NCBI GenBank assembly: GCA_037349105.1
Contig: JAYJMM010000099.1
Span: 2,976,001-3,040,000, forward strand
Direction of reading: 5' to 3'
From: Limnomonas spitsbergensis
Taxonomy: Eukaryota; Chlorophyta; Chlorophyceae; Chlamydomonadales
DNA length: 64,000 nt
The notes below the pieces were generated by a model. That model was not told where the DNA came from, did no database searches, and saw only the letters and a list, made by a program, of their open reading frames with translations. The position numbers and the translations under genes are program-made. This document shows positions 1-12,300 of this stretch, piece after piece (position 1 is the first letter of the stretch; the number at the start of each line of letters is the position of its first letter).

Positions 1-150
1 GATGATGCATTGGGACTTGTACTGCCCCCATATTCAGATGCTGGTGCAGTAAATCCAGCAGGTGCATATGCCGGCCATTCTCAATGTTATGTGCAGGGAT
101 GGGGACGGACCAGCAGCCGCGGTGTACGGCCATGGGGCAGCAGTAGCTGA
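1..150 (+). CDS. Trypsin-like (S1) serine protease, partial exon at window edge
   Basis: Frame 1 is open from the first base to a TGA at 148-150. The peptide contains Leu-Pro-Pro-Tyr followed later by Cys-Tyr-Val-Gln-Gly-Trp-Gly-Arg-Thr. This matches the conserved S1-family segment in which a cysteine precedes the Gly-Trp-Gly motif between the catalytic Asp and Ser regions. The catalytic residues themselves would lie outside this exon and are not seen: His and Asp to the left of the window, and the Gly-Asp-Ser-Gly-Gly loop to the right. A GT at about 122 (after an Arg-Gly codon pair) could be a donor, so the TGA may not be the real stop. No downstream protease exon was recognised before the repeats at 1.1 kb. 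The gene may be truncated or have a long intron. Family call is by motif only. Confidence 0.5.
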   Translation, partial: DDALGLVLPPYSDAGAVNPAGAYAGHSQCYVQGWGRTSSRGVRPWGSSS

Positions 151-1092
151 GTGTGGAGAATGTGTGGGCCATGGCCAAGGTGAGGCGAGGGGGGAACGCG
201 CGGAGTGTGGGAGGGGGTCTGATGCCTGACGGTGCCATTGTTTCTGTATTAGGAACAGTGAGTGCCATTGGCAACCAGGAGGGTGAGTCGAAAGTAAGTT
301 GGATTGGTCATTTCAGCATAGCCATTCATCAAAATAAGTCGGCTCGTCAAAGGCGAGTGCCCCCATGTCCACACCTTTTCCAGCTCCTGGTTGAGTAAGT
401 AAATTATTTGAAACGAGGAACACTCAGAGAGGGCACACTGGATGATGTATGTGGAAGCTGTGAGGCAGGTGGGAATCCCAGTGGACTGGCCTGGTGGTTG
501 GGAGTTACATGGAGCGCAAACCCTTGGGTCCAATTGGGTGCCTGAAACCTGAAACCCGTATCCTCTCGACAGCTGTAACCCTGCCCCTCTGTCCTTGCCC
601 TCTCTCAGGCCCTGGTTCGGTATGACCACCTGCAAACTGCCCTGTCCCCTCCCTATCCCATGCCCTTGTCCGGTACGACCACCTGAAACCCGCCACCTGC
701 AAACTGCCCCCTGTCCCCTCCCTCTGTCAGGCCCTCATCCAGTTAAATCACCTGAACCCTGCGTCCCTGGTGTTTTAGACCTGAAGCTTCATACCTGAGA
801 TTGCATACCTGAGATTGCATACCTGAGATTGCTTACCTGAGACTTCATACCTGAGACTTCACATATGTGTGGGGCGGTCTGCTACGCAGAAACGCAGTAA
901 TATTTTAGCTGGAGACCCGTACTTTTTTTATGACATTGCAACGAGGTCGATCGTTACGACTGACACTTGCCCCTCTGCCTGTACCTGCACCTAATTATCC
1001 TGAACCCTTAACCATTGCATGCAGGCTCCCGGCTGAGGGCACCTGCCTCCCTGCCTGCCAATGAGGGGTTGGGAGCGCTGCAGGGGGCAAGC
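151..1092. other. No confident gene; short duplications and a 14-bp repeat
   Basis: A 46-codon open stretch on the plus strand (412-552, ending Trp-Val-Pro-Glu-Thr) has a protein-like composition, but no family was recognised. About 70 bp rich in CCTG/CCCT is duplicated between 545 and 745. From 779 to 862 a 14-bp unit (ACCTGAGATTGCAT and variants) is repeated six times. Confidence 0.5.
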
Positions 1093-1640
1093 CCTGGACC
1101 CCCGACCTGCCCAGCGACAAGGCCTTGGTGAGTGCCTGTGACGTGTTTAGGGTTTCACTTGAAGCCTAAACCCTGAACCCCTGGACCCCCGACCTGCCCA
1201 GCGACACGGCCTTGGTGATTGCCTGTGACGGTTGTGGGGTTCACCTGAAGCCTAAACCCTGAACCCCTGGATCCCCGACCTGCCCAGCAACACGGCCTTG
1301 GTGAGTGCCTGTGACGCTTTTTGGGTTCACCTGAAACCTAAACCCTGAACCCCTGGACCCCCGACCTGCCCAGCGACACAGCCTTGGTGAGTGTCTGTGA
1401 CGGTGTTGGGTTTCAGCTGAAGCCTAAACCCTGAACCCCTGGACCCCCGACCTGCCCAGCGACACAGCCTTGGTGAGTGCCTGTGACGGTTTTGGGGTTC
1501 ACCTGAAGCCTAAACCCTGAACCCCTGGACCCCCGACCTGCCCAGCGACACAGCCTTGGTGAGTGCCTGTGACGGTTTTGGGGTTCACCTGAAGCCTAAA
1601 CCCTGAAGCCCTGGACCCCTGACCTGCACAGCCAAGGTGA
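1093..1640 (+). repeat. 86-bp minisatellite, about 6.4 copies, each with splice-like junctions
   Basis: The phrase CTGGACCCCCGACCTGCC recurs at about 1093, 1181, 1267, 1353, 1439, 1525 and 1611, a period of 86-88 bp. On the plus strand each unit contains a pyrimidine-rich CGACCTGCCCAG, then 13 bases (CGACACGGCCTTG), then GTGAGTG. That is the form of a 3' splice site, a mini-exon and a 5' splice site. Units also carry CCTAAACCCTGAACCC, which resembles plant-type telomeric sequence only superficially. Confidence 0.85.
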
Positions 1641-2745
1641 GTTTTTGTGACGGTATAACCTACACACCCTGTAGCTCATGTTGCACACACAGTCAACAAG
1701 TAACGGTGCTCACCCAGTCACCCACCCATTAGTGTATTGTGCTGACACACCCAGCCAGTGATATATCCCACCTACTATGCACACCCACCTATTAATAGAT
1801 GTTGCCTAGACACTCATCCAGTAATATATTTATTGCCTTCCCACCCATCCAAACACATATTTGATATTTCACATGGTCACCCATCCCGGAATAGTTATAT
1901 CAATGATGGAGTGCGTGTCGAAGAGGTGGTGCAGAGAAAGGATGGATGACGTTTGAAGTGTGAGGTGCAGGGGTGTCATGGACCGGACACATGCAGGCTG
2001 AGGCTTGAGGAAGGTTTAGGGTTGTGAAGTGAAGCATAATTGGAGTTTGCTGTGAAGCAGAACGGGACACATGCCATCAGGTGGGGATTCAAAGCAACGG
2101 AAGGTTTAGGGTTGAATTAGCAGCCCTGACGTTAAGCAGAAGAGCACTTAGGCCATCAGGTTAGGGGGGGGGGCTTCAAACGCAATGAGAGACTTCACTG
2201 CGAGGTCAATACGGGGAATTACAGATTTCTTGCGCCCTTGTCTGCCCAGGATAAGGGATGTACGATGGCCGTAAGTCTGCTAAGGCTGCTCCTACCTCCC
2301 GCTCAGAAGTCGAGAGACATATTTGAGAGATTACAAAACCTCTTCAAACGTCTTTCCTCTTGCTTGTGGTTCCTTTCCTTTTTCCTCCCTACGAGATAGG
2401 AACTAGGGTAGCCTGTAAGTAGGAGTGGGAGGCCCTGGGACCTTGTTCAACAAGGCTAGGCTGTTTGGGCGCCCAACTGTTTGGTGGGAGAGTGTTCAAT
2501 GCAAGAAGGGGCTAAGAGAACGAAAGACAAAAAAACAGGATAAAGCGCTCCCCTCCCCCACAAAAAAACCCATTCCCCATTCCAATTAAAGCCTAGCCCT
2601 TGACAATGTGTACCACATCGTCCCCAAAGGTTTGTTGTCCTCCTGACCAGCCAGTCAGGCATCCATGCGGCTGAGCCTTGGCATCATGGCTCGGTGGTAT
2701 TTGTCATTGACCTCCTCTAAAAATCCCAATGCCTCCCACCAGCCT
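1641..2745. other. No gene recognised; dispersed-repeat fragment at 2350-2460
   Basis: 1680-1880 is rich in CACCCA and CATCCA. 1960-2210 has loosely repeated GGTTTAGGGTT / GCCATCAGGT phrases. The stretch 2350-2460 (TTCCTTTCCTTTTTCCTCCC, then ACGAGA, then GTGGGAGGCCCTG, then CAACAAGGCTAG) is a diverged copy of 54485-54605, so it is probably a transposon fragment. No coding exon was recognised. Confidence 0.5.
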
Positions 2746-3010
2746 CTCTCTTTAGTGCTCACCACCATGATGACCTACCTCTCCGCATCCTACATCGAAT
2801 CCCAAATGGCCAACTCAACACTTCGCGTCCAGCTGTTTTGTGTCTAGCATTTGACTGACTGGCTGGTACAGAAAGAGTCCAAGCAAGACGCTCATCACCA
2901 TGACCTACCCCTCCGCATCTTGCACCAAAGCCCAAACGGCCACCTCATCCCTGCTTGCCCAACTGACTCCCCTAGAGTCTCATGACCGTCTCAGCCGCTC
3001 AACTAGCTCA
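2745..3010 (-). repeat. Degenerate duplicates of the 3' end of the PDIL5-like gene
   Basis: The minus strand of 2822-2890 reads as a diverged copy of the gene's last codons (compare Leu-Tyr-Gln-x-x-x-x-Met-Leu with Leu-Tyr-Gln-Ser-Val-Lys-Met-Leu at 3314-3400). The phrase CTCATCACCATGACCTACC with the following 60 bp occurs twice (about 2758 and 2890). This looks like a series of old tandem duplications just downstream of the stop codon. Confidence 0.5.
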
Positions 3011-3167
3011 ACCACCTCTTGAACACCGCAACCATCTCATCCCTGCTTGCCCGGATGGTGAGGGAAGCCTTCATACAGGATGAGAGTCCAAAATGTTTTA
3101 CATGATGAACCCTCTGCCCCCCGCAACCAAATCCAGGTGGCCAGCTCATCAGCACGACCAGCCCAGC

Positions 3168-3262
3168 ACCTTAGCCAGCTCAACCACCCGGCTCAACCAC
3201 CCAGCTCAACCACCCAGCTCAACCACCCGGCTCAACCACCCAGCTCAACTACCCAACTCAAC
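3168..3262. repeat. 13-bp minisatellite (CAGCTCAACCACC), about 7 copies
   Basis: Units CCAGCTCAACCAC and CCGGCTCAACCAC alternate in perfect 13-bp register, ending in degenerate copies. It lies downstream of the PDIL5-like stop codon, probably in its 3' UTR or just beyond. Confidence 0.85.
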
Positions 3263-3313
3263 CACACAACCATGTCAACACATCCGCTCCAACCACATAT
3301 GACAACCAGCAAC

Positions 3314-6300
3314 TTAGCCTTGCTTGCCCAGCTGATTTTGTTTTAGCATTTTGACGGATTGGTACAAGATGGAGTCCAGGATGCCCGCCACGGTGAAAAC
3401 CCCGCCCACAAAGGTGCAAGTCGTCGTGAGGAAATGGTACAACGGCTTGCCGGCCTGCCACACCAATATCTGCGACAGATACCACTCCCTACCTTTACAC
3501 TGGTCAGAACAACCTGAGAGGGGAGGGGGGGCTGCAGTGCAGCAGGGAAGCTCAGCTACGCTTCAGCTACAATTCAACCATGTGTCAGCTACATAGTGGT
3601 ACTGGCCCAGCTGACGGGTACCACTCCCATCCCTTAACACTGGTCAGAACAACCTGAGAGGGGGGGGGGGGGGCTGCAGTGCAGCAGGGAAGCTCAGCTA
3701 CGCTTCAGCTACAATTCAACCATGTGTCAGCTACATAGTGGTAGTGGCTCAGCTGACGGGCACCACTCCCTAGCTCAACACTGGTCAGAACAACCTGAGG
3801 GGGGGGACAGCAGTGCAGCAGGGAAGCTCAGCTACAATTCAAAAATGTGTCAGCAACATGGTGGTAGTGGCTCAGCTGACGGGTACCACTCCCTACCTCA
3901 ACACTGGTCAGAACAACCTGAGGGGGGGGGGCAGCGGTGCAGCAGGGAAGCTCAGCTACGCTTCAGCCACGCTTCAACCATGTGTCAGCTACATAGTGGT
4001 ACTGGCTCAGCTGACGGGTACCACTCCCTATCTCAACACTGGCCAGAACAACCTGAGGGGGGGGGGCAGTGGTGCAGCAGGGAAGCTCAGCTACGCTTCA
4101 GCTACAATTCAACCATGTGTAAGCTACATAGCGATAGTGGCTCAGCTGACGGGTACCACTCCCTACCTCAACACTGGTCAGAACAACCTGAGGGGGGGGG
4201 GCAGCAGGGAAGCTATCCTACACTTCAGCTACAATTCAACCATGTGTCAGCTACATAGTGGTAGTGGCTCAGCTGACGGGTACCACTCCCTAGCTCAACA
4301 CTGGTCAGAACAGCCTGAGGGAAAGAGGGCAGCGGTGCAGCAGGGAACCTCAGCTACACTTCAGCTACAATTCAACCATGTACGTCAGCTACGTAATCAT
4401 AGTGGCTCAGCTGACGGGTACCACTCCCTACCTCAACACTGGTCAGAACAACCTGAGGGGGGGGGGGGGGGCAGCAGTGCAGCAGGGAAGCTCAGCTGCG
4501 CTTCAGCTACAATTCAACCATGTGTCAGCTACATAGTGGTAGTGGCTCAGCTGACGGGTACCACTCCCTAGCTCAACACTGGTCCGAACAACTTGAGGGG
4601 GGGGGCAGCGGTGCAGCAGGGAAGCTCAGCTACACTTCAGCTGCAATTCAAGCATGTGTCAGCTACATAGTGGTAGTGGCTCAGCTGACGGGTACCACTC
4701 CCTACCTCAACACTGGTCAGAACAACCTGAGGGGGGGGGGGGGGCAGCCGTGCAGCAGGAAAGCTCAGCTACGCTTCAGCTACAATTCAACCATGTGTCA
4801 GCTACACAGTGGTAGTGGCTCAGCTGACGGGCACCACTCCCTAGCTCAACACTGGTCAGAACAACCTGTGGGGGGGGGACAGCAGTGCAGCAGGGAAGCT
4901 CAGCTACGCTTCAGCTACAATTCAACCATGTGTCAGCTACATAGTGGTAGTGGCTCAGCTCACGGGTACCACTCCCTAGCTCAACACTGGTCAGAACAAC
5001 CTGAGGGGGGGGGGGGCAGCGGTGCAGCAGGGAAGCTCAGCTACGCTTCAGCCACGCTTCAACCATGTGTCAGCTACATAGTGGTACTGGCTCAGCTGAC
5101 GGGTACCACTCCCTATTTCAACACTGGCCAGAACAACCTGAGGGGGGGGTTGCGGTGCAGCAGGGAAGCTCAGCTACACTTCAGCTACAATTCAACCATG
5201 TGTCAGCTACATAGTGGTAGTGGCTCAGCTGTCGGGTACCACTCCCTACCTCAACACTGGTCAGAACAACCTGAGGGGGGGGTGGGGCAGCGGTGCAGCA
5301 GGGAAGCTCAGCTGCGCTGCAGCTACAATTCAACCATGTGTCAGCTACATAGTGGTAGTGGCTCAGCTGACGGGTACCACTCCCTAGCTCAACACTGGTC
5401 AGAACAACCTGATGAGGGGGGGGGGCAGCAGGGAAGCTATCCTACACTTCAGCTACAATTCAACCATGTGTCAGCTACATAGTGGTAGTGGCTCAGCTGA
5501 CGGGTACCACTCCCTAGCTCAACACTGGTCAGAACAGCCTGAGGGAAAGAGGGCAGCGGTGCAGCAGGGAACCTCAGCTACACTTCAGCTACAATTCAAC
5601 CATGTGTCAGCTACATAGTGGTAGTGGCTCAGCTGACGGGTACCACTCCCTACCTCTACACTAGTCAAAACAACATGAGGGGGGGGGGGGCAGCAGGGAA
5701 GCTCAGCTACGCTTCAGCTACAATTCAACCATGTACGTCAGCTATTTAATCATAGTGGCTCAGCTGACGGGTACCACTCCCTACCTCAACACTGGTCAGA
5801 ACAACCTGAGGGGGGGGGGGCAGCAGTGCAGCAGGGAAGCTCAGCTGCGCTTCAGCTACAATTCAACCATGTGTCAGCTACATAGTGGTAGTGGCTCAGC
5901 TGACGGGTACCACTCCCTAGCTCAACACTGGTCAGAACAGCCTGAGGGAAAGAGGGCAGCGGTGCAGCAGGGAACCTCAGCTACACTTCAGCTACAATTC
6001 AACCATGTGTCAGCTACATAGTGGTAGTGGCTCAGCTGACGGGTACCACTCCCTACCTCTACACTAGTCAAAACAACATGAGGGGGGGGGGGGGCAGCAG
6101 GGAAGCTCAGCTACGCTTCAGCTACAATTCAACCATGTACGTCAGCTACGTAATCATAGTGGCTCAGCTGACGGGTACCACTCCCTACCTCAACACTGGT
6201 CAGAACAACCTGAGGGGGGGGGGGGGCAGCAGTGCAGCAGGGAAGCTCAGCTGCGCTTCAGCTACATTTCAACCATGTGTCAGCTACATAGTGGTAGTGG

Positions 6301-9300
6301 CTCAGCTGACGGGTACCACTCCCTAGCTCAACACTGGTCCGAACAACTTGAGGGGGGGGGCAGCGGTGCAGCAGGGAAGCTCAGCTACACTTCAGCTGCA
6401 ATTCAAGCATGTGTCAGCTACATAGTGGTAGTGGCTCAGCTGACGGGTACCACTCTCTAGCTCAACACTGGTCAGAACAACTTGAGGGGGGGGGCAGCAG
6501 TGCAGCAGGGAACCTCAGCTACACTTCAGCTACAATTCAACCATGTGTCAGCTACATAGTGGTAGTGGCTCAGCTGACGGGTACCACTCCCTACCTCAAC
6601 ACTGGTCAGAACAACCTGAGGGGGGGGGGGGCAGCGGTGCAGCAGGGAAGCTCAGCTACGCTTCAGCCACGCTTCAACCATGTGTCAGCTACATAGTGGT
6701 ACTGGCTCAGCTGACGGGTACCACTCCCTATCTCAACACTGGCCAGAACAACCTGAGGGGGGGGGTTGCGGTGCAGCAGGGAAGCTCAGCTACACTTCAG
6801 CTACAATTCAACCATGTGTCAGCTACATAGTGGTAGTGGCTCAGCTGTCGGGTACCACTCCCAACCTCAACACTGGTCAGAACAACCTGAGGGGGGGGTG
6901 GGGCAGCGGTGCAGCAGGGAAGCTCAGCTGCGCTGCAGCTACAATTCAACCATGTGTCAGCTACATAGTGGTAGTGGCTCAGCTGACGGGCACCACTCCC
7001 TAGCTCAACACTGGTCAGAACAACCTGAGGGGGGGGGGCAGCAGGGAAGCTATCCTACACTTCAGCTACAACTCAACCATGTGTCAGCTACATAGTGGTA
7101 GTGGCTCAGCTGACGGGTACCACTCCCTAGCTCAACACTGGTCAGAACAGCCTGAGGGAAAGAGGGCAGCGGTGCAGCAGGGAACCTCAGCTACACTTCA
7201 GCTACAATTCAACCATGTGTCAGCTACATAGTGGTAGTGGCTCAGCTGACGGGTACCACTACCTACCTCTACACTAGTCAAAACAACATGAGGGGGGGGG
7301 GGGGGGGGCAGCAGGGAAGCTCAGCTACGCTTCAGCTACAATTCAACCATGTACGTCAGCTACGTAATCATAGTGGCTCAGCTGACGGGTACCACTCCCT
7401 ACCTCAACACTGGTCAGAACAACCTGAGGGGGGGGGGGGCAGCAGTGCAGCAGGGAAGCTCAGCTGCGCTTCAGCTACAATTCAACCATGTGTCAGCTAC
7501 ATAGTGGTAGTGGCTCAGCTGACGGGTACCACTCCCTAGCTCAACACTGGTCCGAACAACTTGAGGGGGGGGGCAGCGGTGCAGCAGGGAAGCTCAGCTA
7601 CACTTCAGCTGCAATTCAAGCATGTGTCAGCTACATAGTGGTAGTGGCTCAGCTGACGGGTACCACTCCCTACCTCAACACTGGTCAGAACAACCTGAGG
7701 GGGGGGGGGGGGCAGCCGTGCAGCAGGAAAGCTCAGCTACGCTTCAGCTACAATTCAACCATGTGTCAGCTACACAGTGGTAGTGGCTCAGCTGACGGGC
7801 ACCACTCCCTAGCTCAACACTGGTCAGAACAACCTGTGGGGGGGGGACAGCAGTGCAGCAGGGAAGCTCAGCTACAATTCAGCTACAATTCAACCATGTG
7901 TCAGCTACATAGTGGTAGTGGCTCAGCTCACGGGTACCACTCCCTACCTCAACACTGGTCAGAACAACCTGGGGGGGGGGGGGGGCAGCGGTGCAGCAGG
8001 GAAGCTCAGCTACGCTTCAGCCACGCTTCAACCATGTGTCAGCTACATAGTGGTACTGGCTCAGCTGACGGGTACCACTCCCTATCTCAACACTGGCCAG
8101 AACAACCTGAGGGGGGGGGTTGCGGTGCAGGAGGGAAGCTCAGCTACACTTCAGCTACAATTCAACCATGTGTCAGCTACATAGTGGTAGTGGCTCAGCT
8201 GTCGGGTACCACTTCCAACCTCAACACTGGTCAGAACAACCTGAGGGGGGGGTGGGGCAGCGGTGCAGCAGGGAAGCTCAGCTGCGCTGCAGCTACAATT
8301 CAACCATGTGTCAGCTACATAGTGGTAGTGGCTCAGCTGACGGGTACCACTCCCTAGCTCAACACTGGTCAGAACAACCTGAGGGGGGGGGGGGCAGCAG
8401 GGAAGCTATCCTACACTTCAGCTACAATTCAACCATGTGTCAGCTACATAGTGGTAGTGGTTCAGCTGACGGGTACCACTCCCTAGCTCAACACTGGTCA
8501 GAACAGCCTGAGGGAAAGAGGGCAGCGGTGCAGCAGGGAACCTCAGCTACACTTCAGCTACAATTCAACCATGTGTCAGCTACATAGTGGTAGTGGCTCA
8601 GCTGACGGGTACCACTCCCTACCTCTACACTAGTCAAAACAACATGAGGGGGGGGGGGGGGGGCAGCAGGGAAGCTCAGCTACGCTTCAGCTACAATTCA
8701 ACCATGTACGTCAGCTACGTAATCATAGTGGCTCAGCTGACGGGTACCACTCCCTACCTCAACACTGGTCAGAACAACCTGAGGGGGGGGGGGGGGCAGC
8801 AGTGCAGCAGGGAAGCTCAGCTGCGCTGCAGCTACAATTCAACCATGTGTCAGCTACATAGTGGTAGTGGCTCAGCTGACGGGTACCACTCCCTAGCTCA
8901 ACACTGGTCCGAACAACTTGAGGGGGGGGGCAGCGGTGCAGCAGGGAAGCTCAGCTACACTTCAGCTGCAATTCAAGCATGTGTCAGCTACATAGTGGTA
9001 GTGGCTCAGCTGACGGGTACCACTCTCTAGCTCAACACTGGTCAGAACAACCTGAGGGGGGGGGGGGGGGGGCAGCAGTGCAGCAGGGAAGCTCAGCTAC
9101 ACTTCAGCTACAATTCAACCATGTGTCAGCTACATAGTGGTAGTGGCTCAGCTGTCGGGTACCACTCCCTACCTCAACACTGGTCAGAACAACCTGAGGG
9201 GGGGGTGGGGCAGCGGTGCAGCAGGGAAGCTCAGCTGCGCTGCAGCTACAATTCAACCATGTGTCAGCTACATAGTGGTAGTGGCTCAGCTGACGGGCAC

Positions 9301-12300
9301 CACTCCCTACCTCAACACTGGTCAGAACAACCTGAGGGGGGGGGGGGCAGCAGTGCAGCAGGGAAGCTCAGCTACGCTTCAGCTACAATTCAACCATGTG
9401 TCAGCTACATAGTGGTAGTGGCTCAGCTCACGGGTACCACTCCCTACCTCAACACTGGTCAGAACAACCTGAGGGGGGGGGGGGCAGCGGTGCAGCAGGG
9501 AAGCTCAGCTACGCTTCAGCCACGCTTCAACCATGTGTCAGCTACATAGTGGTACTGGCTCAGCTGACGGGTACCACTCCCTATCTCAACACTGGCCAGA
9601 ACAACCTGAGGGGGGGGGTAGCGGTGCAGCAGGGAAGCTCAGCGACACTTCAGCTACAATTCAACCATGTGTCAGCTACATAGTGGTAGTGGCTCAGCTG
9701 TCGGGTACCACTCCCTACCTCAACACTGGTCAGAACAACCTGAGGGGGGGGTGGGGCAGTGGTGCAGCAGGGAAGCTCAGCTGCGCTGCAGCTACAATTC
9801 AACCATGTGTCAGCTACATAGTGGTAGTGGCTCAGCTGACGGGTACCACTCTCTAGCTCAACACTGGTCAGAACAACCTGAGGGGGGGGGGGGGTAGCAG
9901 TGCAGCAGGGAAGCTCAGCTACGCTGCAGCTACAATTCAACCATGTGTCAGCTACATAGTGGTAGTGGCTCAGCTGACGGGTACCACTCCCTAGCTCAAC
10001 ACTGGTCAGAACAGCCTGATAGAAAGAGGGCAGCGGTGCAGCAGGGAACCTCAGCTACACTTCAGCTACAATTCAACCATGTGTCAGCTACATAGTGGTA
10101 GTGGCTCAGCTGACGGGTACCACTCCCTACCTCTACACTAGTCAAAACAACATGAGGGGGGGGGGGGGGGGGGCAGCAGGGAAGCTCAGCTACGCTTCAG
10201 CTACAATTCAACCATGTACGTCAGCTACGTAATCATAGTGGCTCAGCTGACGGGTACCACTCCCTACCTCTACACTGGTCAGAACAACCTGAGGGGGGGG
10301 GGGGGGGCAGCAGTGCAGCAGGGAAGCTCAGCTGCGCTTCAGCTACAATTCAACCATGTGTCAGCTACATAGTGGTAGTGGCTCAGCTCACGGGTACCAC
10401 TCCCTACCTCAACACTGGTCAGAACAACCTGGGGGGGGGGGGGGGCAGCGGTGCAGCAGGGAAGCTCAGCTACGCTTCAGCCACGCTTCAACCATGTGTC
10501 AGCTACATAGTGGTACTGGCTCAGCTGACGGGTACCACTCCCTATCTCAACACTGGCCAGAACAACCTGAGGGGGGGGGTTGCGGTGCAGGAGGGAAGCT
10601 CAGCTACACTTCAGCTACAATTCAACCATGTGTCAGCTACATAGTGGTAGTGGCTCAGCTGTCGGGTACCACTTCCAACCTCAACACTGGTCAGAACAAC
10701 CTGAGGGGGGGGTGGGGCAGCGGTGCAGCAGGGAAGCTCAGCTGCGCTGCAGCTACAATTCAACCATGTGTCAGCTACATAGTGGTAGTGGCTCAGCTGA
10801 CGGGCACCACTCCCTAGCTCAACACTGGTCAGAACAACCTGAGGGGGGGGGGGGCAGCAGGGAAGCTATCCTACACTTCAGCTACAATTCAACCATGTGT
10901 CAGCTACATAGTGGTAGTGGTTCAGCTGACGGGTACCACTCCCTAGCTCAACACTGGTCAGAACAGCCTGAGGGAAAGAGGGCAGCGGTGCAGCAGGGAA
11001 CCTCAGCTACACTTCAGCTACAATTCAACCATGTGTCAGCTACATAGTGGTAGTGGCTCAGCTGACGGGTACCACTCCCTACCTCTACACTAGTCAAAAC
11101 AACATGAGGGGGGGGGGGGGGGGCAGCAGGGAAGCTCAGCTACGCTTCAGCTACAATTCAACCATGTACGTCAGCTACGTAATCATAGTGGCTCAGCTGA
11201 CGGGTACCACTCCCTACCTCAACACTGGTCAGAACAACCTGAGGGGGGGGGGGGGGCAGCAGTGCAGCAGGGAAGCTCAGCTGCGCTGCAGCTACAATTC
11301 AACCATGTGTCAGCTACATAGTGGTAGTGGCTCAGCTGACGGGTACCACTCCCTAGCTCAACACTGGTCCGAACAACTTGAGGGGGGGGGCAGCGGTGCA
11401 GCAGGGAAGCTCAGCTACACTTCAGCTGCAATTCAAGCATGTGTCAGCTACATAGTGGTAGTGGCTCAGCTGACGGGTACCACTCTCTAGCTCAACACTG
11501 GTCAGAACAACCTGAGGGGGGGGGGGGGGGGCAGCAGTGCAGCAGGGAAGCTCAGCTACACTTCAGCTACAATTCAACCATGTGTCAGCTACATAGTGGT
11601 AGTGGCTCAGCTGTCGGGTACCACTCCCTACCTCAACACTGGTCAGAACAACCTGAGGGGGGGGTGGGGCAGCGGTGCAGCAGGGAAGCTCAGCTGCGCT
11701 GCAGCTACAATTCAACCATGTGTCAGCTACATAGTGGTAGTGGCTCAGCTGACGGGCACCACTCCCTACCTCAACACTGGTCAGAACAACCTGAGGGGGG
11801 GGGGGGCAGCAGTGCAGCAGGGAAGCTCAGCTACGCTTCAGCTACAATTCAACCATGTGTCAGCTACATAGTGGTAGTGGCTCAGCTCACGGGTACCACT
11901 CCCTACCTCAACACTGGTCAGAACAACCTGAGGGGGGGGGGGGCAGCGGTGCAGCAGGGAAGCTCAGCTACGCTTCAGCCACGCTTCAACCATGTGTCAG
12001 CTACATAGTGGTACTGGCTCAGCTGACGGGTACCACTCCCTATCTCAACACTGGCCAGAACAACCTGAGGGGGGGGGTAGCGGTGCAGCAGGGAAGCTCA
12101 GCGACACTTCAGCTACAATTCAACCATGTGTCAGCTACATAGTGGTAGTGGCTCAGCTGTCGGGTACCACTCCCTACCTCAACACTGGTCAGAACAACCT
12201 GAGGGGGGGTGGGGCAGTGGTGCAGCAGGGAAGCTCAGCTGCGCTGCAGCTACAATTCAACCATGTGTCAGCTACATAGTGGTAGTGGCTCAGCTGACGG

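Noticed and set aside
1093..1640. Telomere-like repeats (CCTAAACCC)
   Set aside because: Only one such phrase per 86-bp unit, not a contiguous 7-bp array. Part of a minisatellite.
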